From: Bacteroidota bacterium
GTDB lineage: Bacteria; Bacteroidota; Bacteroidia; Cytophagales; Cyclobacteriaceae
Assembly: GCA_023417065.1 (NCBI GenBank)
Contig: JAEZGH010000134.1
Location: forward strand, 1 to 64,000
DNA length: 64,000 bases
Reading direction: 5' to 3'
The stretch's first letter is position 1. Each line of letters opens with the position of its first letter. A model generated the notes under the pieces. It saw only the letters and a program-made list of their open reading frames with translations, was not told the origin of the DNA and did not search any database. Both the position numbers and the translations under genes were made by a program. Shown piece after piece: positions 40,699 through 49,127 of this stretch.

Positions 40699-41520
40699 AT
40701 GGACATTAAAAACATTTTCAACGTTGCAGGTAAAACCGCAGTCATCACCGGAGGAACCGGCGTGTTGGGCAGTGAAATGACGAGGGGCCTCGCCAGGGCA
40801 GGAGCGAAAACGGTAATCATTGGACGCAATCGGACAAATGGCGAAAAGCTCCAGAACGAGCTGATCGCAGCCGGCGCAACGGCGTTGTTCGTTCAGGCCG
40901 ATGTGCTGGAACGCGAGCAGTTGGAAAAGGCAAAGCAGATCATCATCGATAAGTTTGGTGCAATTGATATACTCGTAAACGCCGCCGGCGGAAATATGCC
41001 AGGTGCTGTGATTACTCCTCAGCAGACCTTTTTTGATCTCGACATGGATCAGTTTGATAAGGTTGTTGACCTGAATCTGAAAGGCACTGTGTTGCCAACG
41101 CTGGTGTTTTGTGATTCGATGCGTGAACGCCGCAGCGGCGTGATTGTGAACATCGCGAGCATGGCCTCTTTCCGCGCTATTACACGCGTTGTAGGATACG
41201 GTGCAGCGAAGGCGGCAGTGATGAACTTTACTGAATGGCTCGCCATCGAGATGTCGAGCAAATTTGGCGAAGGTATCCGCGTCAATGGTATTGCTCCGGG
41301 GTTCTTCATCACCGAGCAGAATCGTTCGCTTCTCACAAATCCCGATGGGTCGTACACGGAGCGCGGTGAAAATGTAATTCGAAATACGCCTTTCAAGAGA
41401 TTCGGGCAGCCTGACGAACTCGTTGGCACGTTGCTGTACCTTTGCTCGGACGCCTCACGCTTTGTTACTGGTGTCACCGTTCCCGTTGACGGCGGATTCA
41501 ACATCTTCTCCGGCGTCTGA
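40699..41520 (+). CDS. SDR-family fructuronate/mannonate oxidoreductase
   Basis: A 273-residue short-chain dehydrogenase: NAD(P)-binding GKTAVITGGTGVLGSEM, ILVNAAGGNMPGAV, catalytic Ser in IVNIASMAS, YGAAKAA for the Tyr and Lys, and the C-terminal VTVPVDGGFN. Between isomerase and mannonate dehydratase a fructuronate-to-mannonate reductase is required, and no UxuB is present, so this SDR is the likely candidate; the same replacement is known in other Bacteroidota and Firmicutes. The gene is 17 bp downstream of the ECF sigma gene and about 75 bp upstream of uxuA. Confidence 0.85.
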   Translation: MDIKNIFNVAGKTAVITGGTGVLGSEMTRGLARAGAKTVIIGRNRTNGEKLQNELIAAGATALFVQADVLEREQLEKAKQIIIDKFGAIDILVNAAGGNMPGAVITPQQTFFDLDMDQFDKVVDLNLKGTVLPTLVFCDSMRERRSGVIVNIASMASFRAITRVVGYGAAKAAVMNFTEWLAIEMSSKFGEGIRVNGIAPGFFITEQNRSLLTNPDGSYTERGENVIRNTPFKRFGQPDELVGTLLYLCSDASRFVTGVTVPVDGGFNIFSGV

Positions 41521-41594
41521 CGCGCGAAGATTTCGTATTTGTAAAAATCTGAAAACCATCCACCTTGAATAACACGCAAAACACTCAGCGCTTT

Positions 41595-42770
41595 ATGGAG
41601 CAAACCTGGCGATGGTTTGGTCCTGACGATCCCGTCAGCTTGCAGGATATCAGGCAAGCTGGTGCGACAGGCATTGTCACGGCGTTACATCATATTCCAA
41701 ATGGCCACGTCTGGCCAGTGGAAGAGATAAGGAAAAGAAAAGAAATCATTGAGCGGGCTGGCCTGCGCTGGTCTGTTGTGGAGAGCATTCCTGTTCACGA
41801 AGACATCAAGAAAAACAAAAGCGGCTTCGGCCGTTACGTCGAAAATTATAAGACGAGTATTCGTAACCTTGCCTCGTGTGAAATCAAGACGGTGTGTTAC
41901 AATTTTATGCCGGTTCTTGACTGGACACGTACGGATCTTGCCTATGAACTTGAGGACGGGTCGAGGGCGTTGAGATTTGATGCAGTGGCTTTCGCCGCAT
42001 TCGACGTGCTGATTCTGAAAAGGCCGCAAGCTGAGCGTGATTACACGCCTGAGCAGATTGCCGAAGCAAAAGCCTTTCTTGAGAAAGCATCTGACGATTC
42101 GCTGGGCTTGCTTCAGCGAAATATCATCGCGGGGCTCCCAGGCGCGGAAGAAGGGTATACATTAGATGAATTCCAGCAAGCGCTTGATGAATACCGCTCG
42201 ATCGATGAGGCAACGCTGCGCGAACACCTCTATAATTTTTTAAGAGAGATTGGCCCGGTGGCCGAAGAATGCGGCGTCCGACTTGCGATCCATCCCGATG
42301 ATCCACCATTCGCCATACTTGGTTTGCCACGCGTAGTGAGTACAGAAGACGACGCGAAGAGGTTGCTTCAGGCGTATGACTCGCCGTACAATGGCCTGTG
42401 TTTTTGTACGGGTTCATTTGGCGTTCGCGAAGACAACGATCTTCCCGGTATGGTGAGACGCCTCGGAGACCGAATTAACTTTGTACATCTAAGAAGCACA
42501 CGTCGCGACGACAAGGGCAACTTCTTCGAGGCCGACCACCTCGATGGGGACGTCGACATGTATGAAGTTATGCGCGAGCTGGTGAAATGGCAGCACCGGC
42601 GCGAGGAACAGATACCTTTTCGGCCTGATCATGGTCATCAGATGCTTGATGATCTGAAAAAGAAGACGAACCCGGGGTATTCGGCGATTGGCAGACTTCG
42701 TGGTCTTGCAGAATTGCGCGGACTGGAACTTGGAATTCAACGCTTGCTTAATGAAAAACAGAGATTATGA
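41595..42770 (+). CDS. uxuA: Mannonate dehydratase
   Basis: Dehydrates D-mannonate to 2-keto-3-deoxygluconate. The 391-residue TIM-barrel enzyme shows VTALHHIPNGHVWPVEEI, VVESIPVHEDIK, YNFMPVLDWTRTDLAYELEDGS, LAIHPDDPPFAILGLPRVVST and the metal-binding INFVHLRSTRRD and RPDHGHQML. I use the ATG at 41595; a TTG at 41565 also lies in frame. The last 4 bp overlap the uxaC start (ATGA). It belongs to the UxaC-SDR-UxuA-KdgK-KdgA route. Confidence 0.95.
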   Translation: MEQTWRWFGPDDPVSLQDIRQAGATGIVTALHHIPNGHVWPVEEIRKRKEIIERAGLRWSVVESIPVHEDIKKNKSGFGRYVENYKTSIRNLASCEIKTVCYNFMPVLDWTRTDLAYELEDGSRALRFDAVAFAAFDVLILKRPQAERDYTPEQIAEAKAFLEKASDDSLGLLQRNIIAGLPGAEEGYTLDEFQQALDEYRSIDEATLREHLYNFLREIGPVAEECGVRLAIHPDDPPFAILGLPRVVSTEDDAKRLLQAYDSPYNGLCFCTGSFGVREDNDLPGMVRRLGDRINFVHLRSTRRDDKGNFFEADHLDGDVDMYEVMRELVKWQHRREEQIPFRPDHGHQMLDDLKKKTNPGYSAIGRLRGLAELRGLELGIQRLLNEKQRL

Positions 42771-44179
42771 TCAAAACATCAAAAGTATTTCTGGATCGGC
42801 ACTTCCTGCTTGAAAACGAATATGCGCAGATACTGTATGAACAGTTCGCAGCAAACATGCCCATTCTGGATTACCATAACCACCTCTCGCCAAAGGATAT
42901 CGCGACAAACCGTCGATTTAATAACCTGACCGAAATCTGGCTGGAGGGTGATCACTACAAGTGGCGGGCGATGCGCATAAACGGAGTATCCGAAAGGTTT
43001 ATCACCGGCGATGCCACGCCGGAGGAAAAGTTCGCACGCTGGGCGGAGACTGTACCCTATACGTTGCGAAACCCCTTGTACCACTGGACGCACCTTGAAT
43101 TGAAGAACTACTTCGGAGTTGAGCAGCTGCTTCAGAAGTCGACAGCAACCGAAATATATCAGACATGCGCTGAAATGCTTCAGCACGAGAAATTCCATAC
43201 CAGGGGCTTGCTCGAGAAAATGCGCGTCGAAGTCGTTTGTACTACCGACGACCCGGCGGATTCTCTTGAACACCACATTGCTTTTGCGGAAGGAGGCCAT
43301 GAGCTGAAGATGTATCCAACGTTCCGCCCTGACAAAGCTTTCGCCATCGAGACCGGCGAGCGCTACTTCGAGTATCTTGAGCGACTGGGCGCAGCGGCTT
43401 CGGTCGGCATACAAACTTTTGATGATGTCCTCCAGGCGCTTCAGCAGCGTATTGATTTTTTCGATAGCCTTGGGTGCCGGGCATCTGATCATGGGCTGGA
43501 GCATCTTTATTACCATCCGCAGGCGCTGCAACTTGCAGATGGCATATTCCGGAAAGCCAAAGACGGCAAGAGCCTCGCTGTGGATGAGATACATGCGTTC
43601 AAAGCTGCCGTTCTCATTCACCTTGGAAGAATGTACCACGCCAAAGGATGGGTTCAACAATTCCACCTTGGCGCACTCCGGAATAACAACTCACGTCTTC
43701 TGACGCAGCTGGGGCCGGATACTGGATTTGATTCAATAGGGGACTACAGACAGGCAGAGGCTATGTCTGGCTTCTTTAACGCGCTTGATAGCACAGATCA
43801 GCTGTCAAAGACTATTATCTATAACAACAACCCTTCAGATAACGAGGTCTTCGCTACGATGCTTGGCAACTTTAGCGATGGCACAATACCTGGCAAGATG
43901 CAGTTCGGAAGTGGTTGGTGGTTCCTGGATCAGAAAGATGGCATGGAAAGACAACTCAACGCGTTGTCCAATATGGGACTTCTTTCGCGCTTTGTAGGAA
44001 TGGTGACAGATTCGCGAAGCTTCTTGTCGTTCCCGCGGCATGAATATTTCAGACGCGTTCTGTGCAACCTGTGGGGAAAAGATATCGAGCGTGGCGAAGT
44101 TCCCGATGATATCAGCCTGGTGGGTGAGATGGTTGAGAAAATCTGCTACCATAACGCAAAACGCTTTTTTAATTTTTGA
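42767..44179 (+). CDS. uxaC: Glucuronate isomerase
   Basis: Isomerises D-glucuronate to D-fructuronate (and galacturonate to tagaturonate). The 470-residue amidohydrolase-fold protein begins with the RHFLLENEYAQILYEQFA and the metal-binding PILDYHNHLSPKDIA segment, and contains VVCTTDDPADSLEHH, QFHLGALRNNNSRLL and the C-terminal FSFPRHEYFRRVLCNLWG-like stretch (FLSFPRHEYF). It overlaps uxuA by 4 bp and kdgK by 1 bp, a tight operon. No uronate transporter is in the operon. Confidence 0.95.
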   Translation: MIKTSKVFLDRHFLLENEYAQILYEQFAANMPILDYHNHLSPKDIATNRRFNNLTEIWLEGDHYKWRAMRINGVSERFITGDATPEEKFARWAETVPYTLRNPLYHWTHLELKNYFGVEQLLQKSTATEIYQTCAEMLQHEKFHTRGLLEKMRVEVVCTTDDPADSLEHHIAFAEGGHELKMYPTFRPDKAFAIETGERYFEYLERLGAAASVGIQTFDDVLQALQQRIDFFDSLGCRASDHGLEHLYYHPQALQLADGIFRKAKDGKSLAVDEIHAFKAAVLIHLGRMYHAKGWVQQFHLGALRNNNSRLLTQLGPDTGFDSIGDYRQAEAMSGFFNALDSTDQLSKTIIYNNNPSDNEVFATMLGNFSDGTIPGKMQFGSGWWFLDQKDGMERQLNALSNMGLLSRFVGMVTDSRSFLSFPRHEYFRRVLCNLWGKDIERGEVPDDISLVGEMVEKICYHNAKRFFNF

Positions 44180-45174
44180 TGAAGGGCGTCGTTACATTCG
44201 GTGAAGTTATGATGCGCTTGTCGTGTGAGGCCTATGGCAGGTTACGGCAGGCGCGGAGCTTCAACGTGTTGTACGTAGGCTCTGAGGCGAGTGTAGCATC
44301 CTCTCTCGCGCTGAGCGGGATACCCGCAACCCATGTTACAGGCCTGCCCGATGATGATCGCGGCGAGGCGGCTGCCGGAACGCTTGCCCACTACGGTGTC
44401 AATACCTCGCGCATCGTTTACAAGCAGGGCAGAATAGGTGTTTTCTTCCTGGAGAACGGCGCCTCACTGCGGGCTCCGAAGATAATTTACGACCGGTTTG
44501 AGTCGGTTTTTGCCAAACTTGATCCGGCTGATTTCGACTGGAAATCAATCCTTAAGGATGCGCAGTGGTTTCACTGGTCTGGAATAACGCCAGCGATATC
44601 CGCCGGTGCAGCTCAGGCATGCCTGGATGCAGTAAAAACTGCTTCGTCGATGGGCATCACCGTTTCCGCGGATATCAACTATCGCCGCAATCTTTGGCAG
44701 TACGGTAAACAGCCACGCGAGGTCATGCCTGAATTGATCGGCTATTCGGATGTGCTGGTAGCGGGCGTGACGGACCTCGAGAATTGTCTTGGTATTTCGG
44801 GGCCAACCTGGGAAGCGGCGTGCGCGACTGCGATGGGTGAATATTCAAATGTCAAAAAGATTATCGCTACGTCGCGAAAGACGATAACAGCTTCGCACAA
44901 CATCCTTTCCGGAATGCTGTGGGATGGCGCCCGGATGATCACAACGCGCGAGTTTGACCTTCAGCCGATTATCGATCGAGTCGGGGCAGGCGATGCATTT
45001 ATGGCTGGTTTTATATACGCCAGTATTTCGGGTAAGCCGGACGAGGAGTGTATCAACTACGCAACTGCAGCAGGAGCCATGAAGCACACGATCGAGGGTG
45101 ATGTAAACGTTGCTTCAGTGAAAGAGATCACGGCGCTTCTTGAAGGGGAAAATGTCGGAAAGCTACTACGCTGA
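44179..45174 (+). CDS. kdgK: 2-keto-3-deoxygluconate kinase (PfkB family)
   Basis: Phosphorylates KDG to 2-keto-3-deoxy-6-phosphogluconate. The 331-residue PfkB protein has the start GVVTFGEVMMRLS, LSGIPATHVTGLPDDDRGEA, the KdgK-typical ISADINYRRNLWQYGK and the ATP/catalytic motif DRVGAGDAFMAGFIYA. The start is ATG at 44179, overlapping the uxaC stop by one base (TGATG). Position between uxaC and the aldolase supports KDG over other sugars. Confidence 0.92.
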   Translation: MKGVVTFGEVMMRLSCEAYGRLRQARSFNVLYVGSEASVASSLALSGIPATHVTGLPDDDRGEAAAGTLAHYGVNTSRIVYKQGRIGVFFLENGASLRAPKIIYDRFESVFAKLDPADFDWKSILKDAQWFHWSGITPAISAGAAQACLDAVKTASSMGITVSADINYRRNLWQYGKQPREVMPELIGYSDVLVAGVTDLENCLGISGPTWEAACATAMGEYSNVKKIIATSRKTITASHNILSGMLWDGARMITTREFDLQPIIDRVGAGDAFMAGFIYASISGKPDEECINYATAAGAMKHTIEGDVNVASVKEITALLEGENVGKLLR

Positions 45175-45177
45175 GTG

Positions 45178-45846
45178 ATGCAGACAGATAAGATATTGCA
45201 ACAAATTGGCGCGACGCGGGTGGTCCCGCTTTTCACGCCTGAAAATGAGGAGGAGGGACTCGCTATTATCGAGGCGGCCTATAATGCGGGTGTGCGTGTG
45301 TTTGAGATGACCAACCGCCGTGAGAATTCTTTCAATGTGTTTACCGAACTAGTACGACGTCAAAGAAATTTTCCGGGCCTTTTTCTTGGGATCGGTACGA
45401 TCATGGACGGTGAAACGACACAGCGCTTTATTGATGCAGGTGCCCAGTTTATCATCTCACCGATCTTTAACCCTGACATGGCGGAGGTTTGCGCCCGTAG
45501 CGGGATCATGTGGATTCCGGGGTGTGCCACGCTTACGGAGATTGTCAATGCCCAGACATGTGGGGCCGAAGTAATCAAGCTTTTCCCGGGGGCAGTCCTG
45601 GGCCCTGGCTTCGTGTCGAGTATCCTTCCCGTTGTTCCCGGTCTGAAATTAATGATTACCGGAGGTGTAGAACCAACCAGGGAAAATCTGACCTCGTGGT
45701 TTCGTGCGGGGGCTTTTTGTGTGGGGATGGGGTCGCATCTGTTTCCGCGGCCGCTGTTGCAGACGAAGGCGTGGGGCGATATTGAGTTAAGAATCAGAAA
45801 TGCTGTTGGAATGGCAGCTGTGATAGTTGGCGCAAACGAGGCCTGA
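45178..45846 (+). CDS. KDPG/KHG aldolase
   Basis: Cleaves 2-keto-3-deoxy-6-phosphogluconate into pyruvate and glyceraldehyde-3-phosphate. The 222-residue class I aldolase has VFEMTNRRENSF with the catalytic Glu43, GIGTIMDGETTQRFIDAGAQFIISP and the Schiff-base lysine in AEVIKLFPGAVLGP (Lys134). The usual GGV phosphate loop is present at MITGGVEPT. ATG at 45178, preceded in frame by GTG. It is the last gene of the uronate operon; a hairpin lies 57 bp downstream. Confidence 0.93.
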   Translation: MQTDKILQQIGATRVVPLFTPENEEEGLAIIEAAYNAGVRVFEMTNRRENSFNVFTELVRRQRNFPGLFLGIGTIMDGETTQRFIDAGAQFIISPIFNPDMAEVCARSGIMWIPGCATLTEIVNAQTCGAEVIKLFPGAVLGPGFVSSILPVVPGLKLMITGGVEPTRENLTSWFRAGAFCVGMGSHLFPRPLLQTKAWGDIELRIRNAVGMAAVIVGANEA

Positions 45847-45902
45847 GTCGACCTGGACCTGTCCCCATTTTGTGGTGCGATCTCTCATGCTGACTATCAG
45901 AG

Positions 45903-45938
45903 AGACATACCGTAACGTTTGCTATTCACGGTATGTCT
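45903..45938. repeat. Hairpin between convergent kdgA and PRC-barrel genes
   Basis: AGACATACCGT (45903-45913) and ACGGTATGTCT (45928-45938) form a perfect 11-bp stem around a 14-nt loop. There is no T-tract on either side, so it may be a weak or factor-dependent terminator, or an mRNA 3'-end-stabilising hairpin. Confidence 0.7.
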
Positions 45939-45973
45939 ATCCGGTCCCGGGTTAATCTGATGAGATTGCGTAC

Positions 45974-46429
45974 TCACCCATTCTGCAATTGTGGCATTGC
46001 GTCAAGTGGGATGTATTCACGGCTTGGCGAAAATGTATGTACACGCTGAGATTGCGATTGTACGTGTTCCGGCGCATAAGGAGTACGTTGAGGTACGCGG
46101 TTTGGCGTACGGTAAGCGTTCTCGATTTTTTCGTAGAAATACGGATCCTCGGCGATTTCAAAGAGGTCGTGCGTATTCATGAACAGTTCCGTCCTCATAA
46201 CGTCTTCCGGATTTACAATGTATCCCGATCGATCCGCCGCAGGTGATAGTTTTTTCCACGGAATAGGGTAATAACCCGGTGAATTCGAGAATTCGGCAAT
46301 GATATATAAGATCTTTCCCTGATCAACGTCCAATACCCATTCAACCACCTTGCCGATATCTTGTCCTGATTCATCCTTTAAGCCAAGTGAAATTAGTCGT
46401 GCGCCTCTCGCCAGTGTAGGAAATTCCAT
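45974..46429 (-). CDS. PRC-barrel domain protein
   Basis: About 151 residues. Residues 5-75 form a PRC-barrel (LARGARLISLGLKDESGQDIGKVVEWVLDVDQGKILYIIAEF, YYPIPWKKLSP), a small beta-barrel seen in photosynthetic reaction-centre subunit H, RimM and many stress proteins. The rest is low-complexity with Pro, Gln, Arg and Ser (YRTPNRVPQRTPYAPEHVQSQSQRV). The start MEFPTLARG at 46429 is preferred; ATG at 46474 adds a basic leader unlike the domain. Function unknown. Confidence 0.72.
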   Translation of the reverse strand: MEFPTLARGARLISLGLKDESGQDIGKVVEWVLDVDQGKILYIIAEFSNSPGYYPIPWKKLSPAADRSGYIVNPEDVMRTELFMNTHDLFEIAEDPYFYEKIENAYRTPNRVPQRTPYAPEHVQSQSQRVHTFSPSREYIPLDAMPQLQNG

Positions 46430-46614
46430 ATGGTTGCGTTTAGTGTTAAGCTTGTTTGTCCAGATCGGAAGCAAATTGCCTTCCAGATCATCAAAACTTA
46501 ACCATAAAATATTAGGGCCATAGCATTCCCATAAATTGCAATCGGTCGAAGCGCGATTTTGGCAGTTTATCCGGGGACTGCCGCTACAAATTGGGGAACT
46601 GCAGCCATAATAAT

Positions 46615-46639
46615 GGCAGGGACAAAAGAAGTCCCTGTC
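46615..46639 (-). terminator. Weak hairpin after tonB
   Basis: A 9-bp stem (one G-T pair) GGCAGGGAC/GTCCCTGTC with loop AAAAGAA, 40 bp downstream of the tonB stop on the minus strand, but followed only by CATTATTATGG. A second 6-bp inverted repeat GGCAGT/ACTGCC is at 46561-46582. Confidence 0.4.
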
Positions 46640-46678
46640 TGAATGTCTGCTGAAAACGGAGGGTAAATCAGATACTCA

Positions 46679-47368
46679 TCACTGCAATTTGAAATTCACG
46701 GGAAGAACCATTCTTACTTTTACTGGCTTGCCGCGCTGCTTACCTGGATTCCATCGCGATAAACCGATTACGCGCATGGCTTCTTCATCGCAACCGTTAC
46801 CAATTCCACGAACTACCTTTATTTGCTGTGGATCGCCTTTTTTGTCTATGACAAACTCCACGAAGACAGTTCCTGAGGTGTTATAGCGTATGGCCTTTTT
46901 GGGATAGCGTAGATTGTCTCCCAGAGTCTTATAGAAAGAAGCATAGCCTCCGACGGGTTCGGGCTTGTGTTCGACCGCGATGAATGTCGAATCGTCGGGG
47001 ATTTCATTGGGCAACTCGAGTCCACCAAAAGGATTTGGCAAGTCTTGTGGATCTGTAATCTCCGTGGGCTCGTCGTCAGGCCCTGCCTGCAGAACATCAA
47101 CAACCTTGATTTTGGTTATGTCAATTGGCTTAGTTCTCGTTTTGACCTCTGGCGGCGGTGGCGTCTTATCTGCTATGGTGGTAACAGGTATTGTGAAATC
47201 ATAAGTTATGCTGGGGTCATCCGGTTCAGGCCTGGGGATTTCATTCACGTAAGGCACAGCAATTCGGAAGGCCGAGATCACGATCAGTAGGCTCAGGGCA
47301 AGGCTGAAGTTGAATATGACGTTCCGTTTACGGTGAACATCATATTTGGGATTCTTCTTTGGTTCCAT
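46679..47368 (-). CDS. Energy transducer TonB family protein
   Basis: A 229-residue TonB-like protein that couples the proton-motive force to outer-membrane receptors. Single N-terminal membrane span (about residues 18-34, VIFNFSLALSLLIVISAF), a periplasmic Pro/Thr/Asp-rich spacer (ADKTPPPPEVKTRTKPIDITKI) and a C-terminal TonB domain (residues about 145-229: GGYASFYKTLGDNLRYPKKAIRYNTSGTVFVEFVIDKKGDPQQIKVV, WNPGKQRGKPVKVRMVLPVNF). No ExbB/ExbD or receptor gene is adjacent. Confidence 0.92.
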   Translation of the reverse strand: MEPKKNPKYDVHRKRNVIFNFSLALSLLIVISAFRIAVPYVNEIPRPEPDDPSITYDFTIPVTTIADKTPPPPEVKTRTKPIDITKIKVVDVLQAGPDDEPTEITDPQDLPNPFGGLELPNEIPDDSTFIAVEHKPEPVGGYASFYKTLGDNLRYPKKAIRYNTSGTVFVEFVIDKKGDPQQIKVVRGIGNGCDEEAMRVIGLSRWNPGKQRGKPVKVRMVLPVNFKLQ

Positions 47369-47498
47369 AGTTTTAGGTTTAGTGAAATGGAACCGCGCGG
47401 TTGAAACAAACTAGTTTGACCTATAATGTGGTCATAGGCGGAAAGTCACAGGATTGTCTTAACCCTCTGAAAATTAAATAGCTTAGACTTGCCGAGTC

Positions 47499-48932
47499 TT
47501 AGAACTCAGCGTTCTTGGGAAAACGCGGATAAGGGATCACATCGCGAATATTAGTCATTCCGGTGACAAACAACATCAATCGTTCGAATCCAAGGCCGAA
47601 GCCGCTGTGAGGGGCGGAGCCAAACCTGCGGAGATCGAGGTACCACCAGAGTTCTTTCTCGGGAAGTCCCAGTTCCTGTACGCGTTTCAGAAGACGGTCG
47701 TAGCGTTCTTCGCGCTGAGAACCCCCAATGATTTCACCGATACCCGGGAACAAAACGTCCATCGCGGCAACGGTTTTTCCGTCTTCATTCTGCCGCATGT
47801 AGAAGGCCTTGATTTCGGCGGGATAGTTATACAATATGACAGGCTTTTTGAAGTGTTTTTCCACCAGGTAGCGTTCGTGCTCTGATTGCAGGTCGACGCC
47901 CCACTGATCTACGAGATATTGAAACTTCTTCTTCTTGTTTGGATTGCTGTTGCGCAGAATGTCGATGGCCTCCGTATAGGTCAACCGTTGAAATTCATTT
48001 TCGGCGACAAACTTCAGCCTTTCGATCAGTCCCATTTCGCTGCGCTGGTCCTGAGGTTTTTGTTGTTCTTCTTCCTGCGCGCGTTTGTTTAGGAATTCCA
48101 GATCTTCGGCGCAGTGTTCAAGCGCGTAGCGAACCAGATACTGGAGGAACTCCTGCGCCAGCTGCATGTTATCGTTGATGTCATAGAACGCCATTTCAGG
48201 TTCTATCATCCAGAATTCCGCCAGGTGGCGTGTCGTATTTGAGTTCTCTGCCCGGAAGGTAGGACCGAATGTATAGATATCCCCCAGTGCAAGCGCATAC
48301 GTTTCCCCTTCGAGTTGTCCGGACACCGTCAGGTTCGTTTCACGTCCGAAGAAGTCTTCGCGGAAGTCCACGCTGCCGTCTTCCGTGCGCGGCGGATTTG
48401 CAGGGTCGAGAGTAGTAACCCGGAACATGGCTCCGGCACCTTCTGCATCCGATCCTGTAATAATCGGAGTATGGATGTACGAGAACCCTCGTTCGTTGAA
48501 GAATTGGTGAATGGCAAACGCCATTGCGTGTCTTATACGCATTACGGCGCTGAAGGTGTTCGTCCTGCTGCGCAGGTGAGCGATCTCCCGCAGAAACTCA
48601 AGGCTGTGTTTCTTGGGCTGAAGCGGATATTTCTCTGCATCGCAGTCGCCAAGGATCGTCAGTTCGCTTACCCTCACTTCCATGGTTTGCCCCTTCGCCG
48701 GTGAGGGGATTAATTCTCCGGTGGCGGCAATACATGCTCCTGTTGTAATGCGTTTTAGAACAGATTCGTCGGTTTTTGTAAAGTCTACGACAGCCTGAAG
48801 GTTCTGAATGGTCGAACCATCATTTATGGCAATGAACTGATTGTTGCGGAAGGTCCGCACCCAGCCCTTAACAGTAACTTCCTGGCCTGTCGGTGTTAGC
48901 TTCAAAAGTTCCTTGATTTTTGTTCTTGCCAT
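47499..48932 (-). CDS. asnS: Asparaginyl-tRNA synthetase
   Basis: A class IIb aminoacyl-tRNA synthetase of 477 residues. The N-terminal OB-fold anticodon-binding domain includes VTVKGWVRTFRNNQFIAINDGSTIQNLQAVVDF. Motif 1 is near HAMAFAIHQFFNERGFSYIHTPII, motif 2 is TFGPTFRAENSNTTRHLAEFWMIEPEMAF and motif 3 is SGFGLGFERLMLFVTGMTNIRDVIPYPRFP. The asparagine-specific features (GLGFERL, absence of an AspRS insertion) fit AsnS. It is divergent from rpoN by about 195 bp. Confidence 0.95.
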   Translation of the reverse strand: MARTKIKELLKLTPTGQEVTVKGWVRTFRNNQFIAINDGSTIQNLQAVVDFTKTDESVLKRITTGACIAATGELIPSPAKGQTMEVRVSELTILGDCDAEKYPLQPKKHSLEFLREIAHLRSRTNTFSAVMRIRHAMAFAIHQFFNERGFSYIHTPIITGSDAEGAGAMFRVTTLDPANPPRTEDGSVDFREDFFGRETNLTVSGQLEGETYALALGDIYTFGPTFRAENSNTTRHLAEFWMIEPEMAFYDINDNMQLAQEFLQYLVRYALEHCAEDLEFLNKRAQEEEQQKPQDQRSEMGLIERLKFVAENEFQRLTYTEAIDILRNSNPNKKKKFQYLVDQWGVDLQSEHERYLVEKHFKKPVILYNYPAEIKAFYMRQNEDGKTVAAMDVLFPGIGEIIGGSQREERYDRLLKRVQELGLPEKELWWYLDLRRFGSAPHSGFGLGFERLMLFVTGMTNIRDVIPYPRFPKNAEF

Positions 48933-49083
48933 AGTCGTTTTGCTTGAGGTTATCTTCGAAAGGAGTGCAAAAAACGAAAAAACTTGTCAGTTTTGAAAGC
49001 ATTACCGGCTGTAAGTAAGGCCGCCGGAGGGCAAGATTTATGGCCCTGTAACGCTTTGCAGGGCATACTCTGCACAATTTTTA

Positions 49084-49091
49084 TAAATTTG
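49084..49091 (+). promoter_or_regulatory. Candidate -7 element for rpoN
   Basis: TAAATTTG matches TAnnTTTG, 36 bp upstream of the rpoN ATG. A TTTG lies upstream (49052-49058 region) but the spacing is longer than 19-21 bp, so the -33 is unclear. Confidence 0.4.
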
Positions 49092-49127
49092 CACTGTATT
49101 TGATAGGACCGCTAAAGAAAGGACGGA

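Noticed and set aside
42779..43666. Minus-strand frame of 295 codons inside uxaC
   Set aside because: It lies wholly within uxaC, which has all family motifs; the antisense product resembles nothing and results from codon bias.
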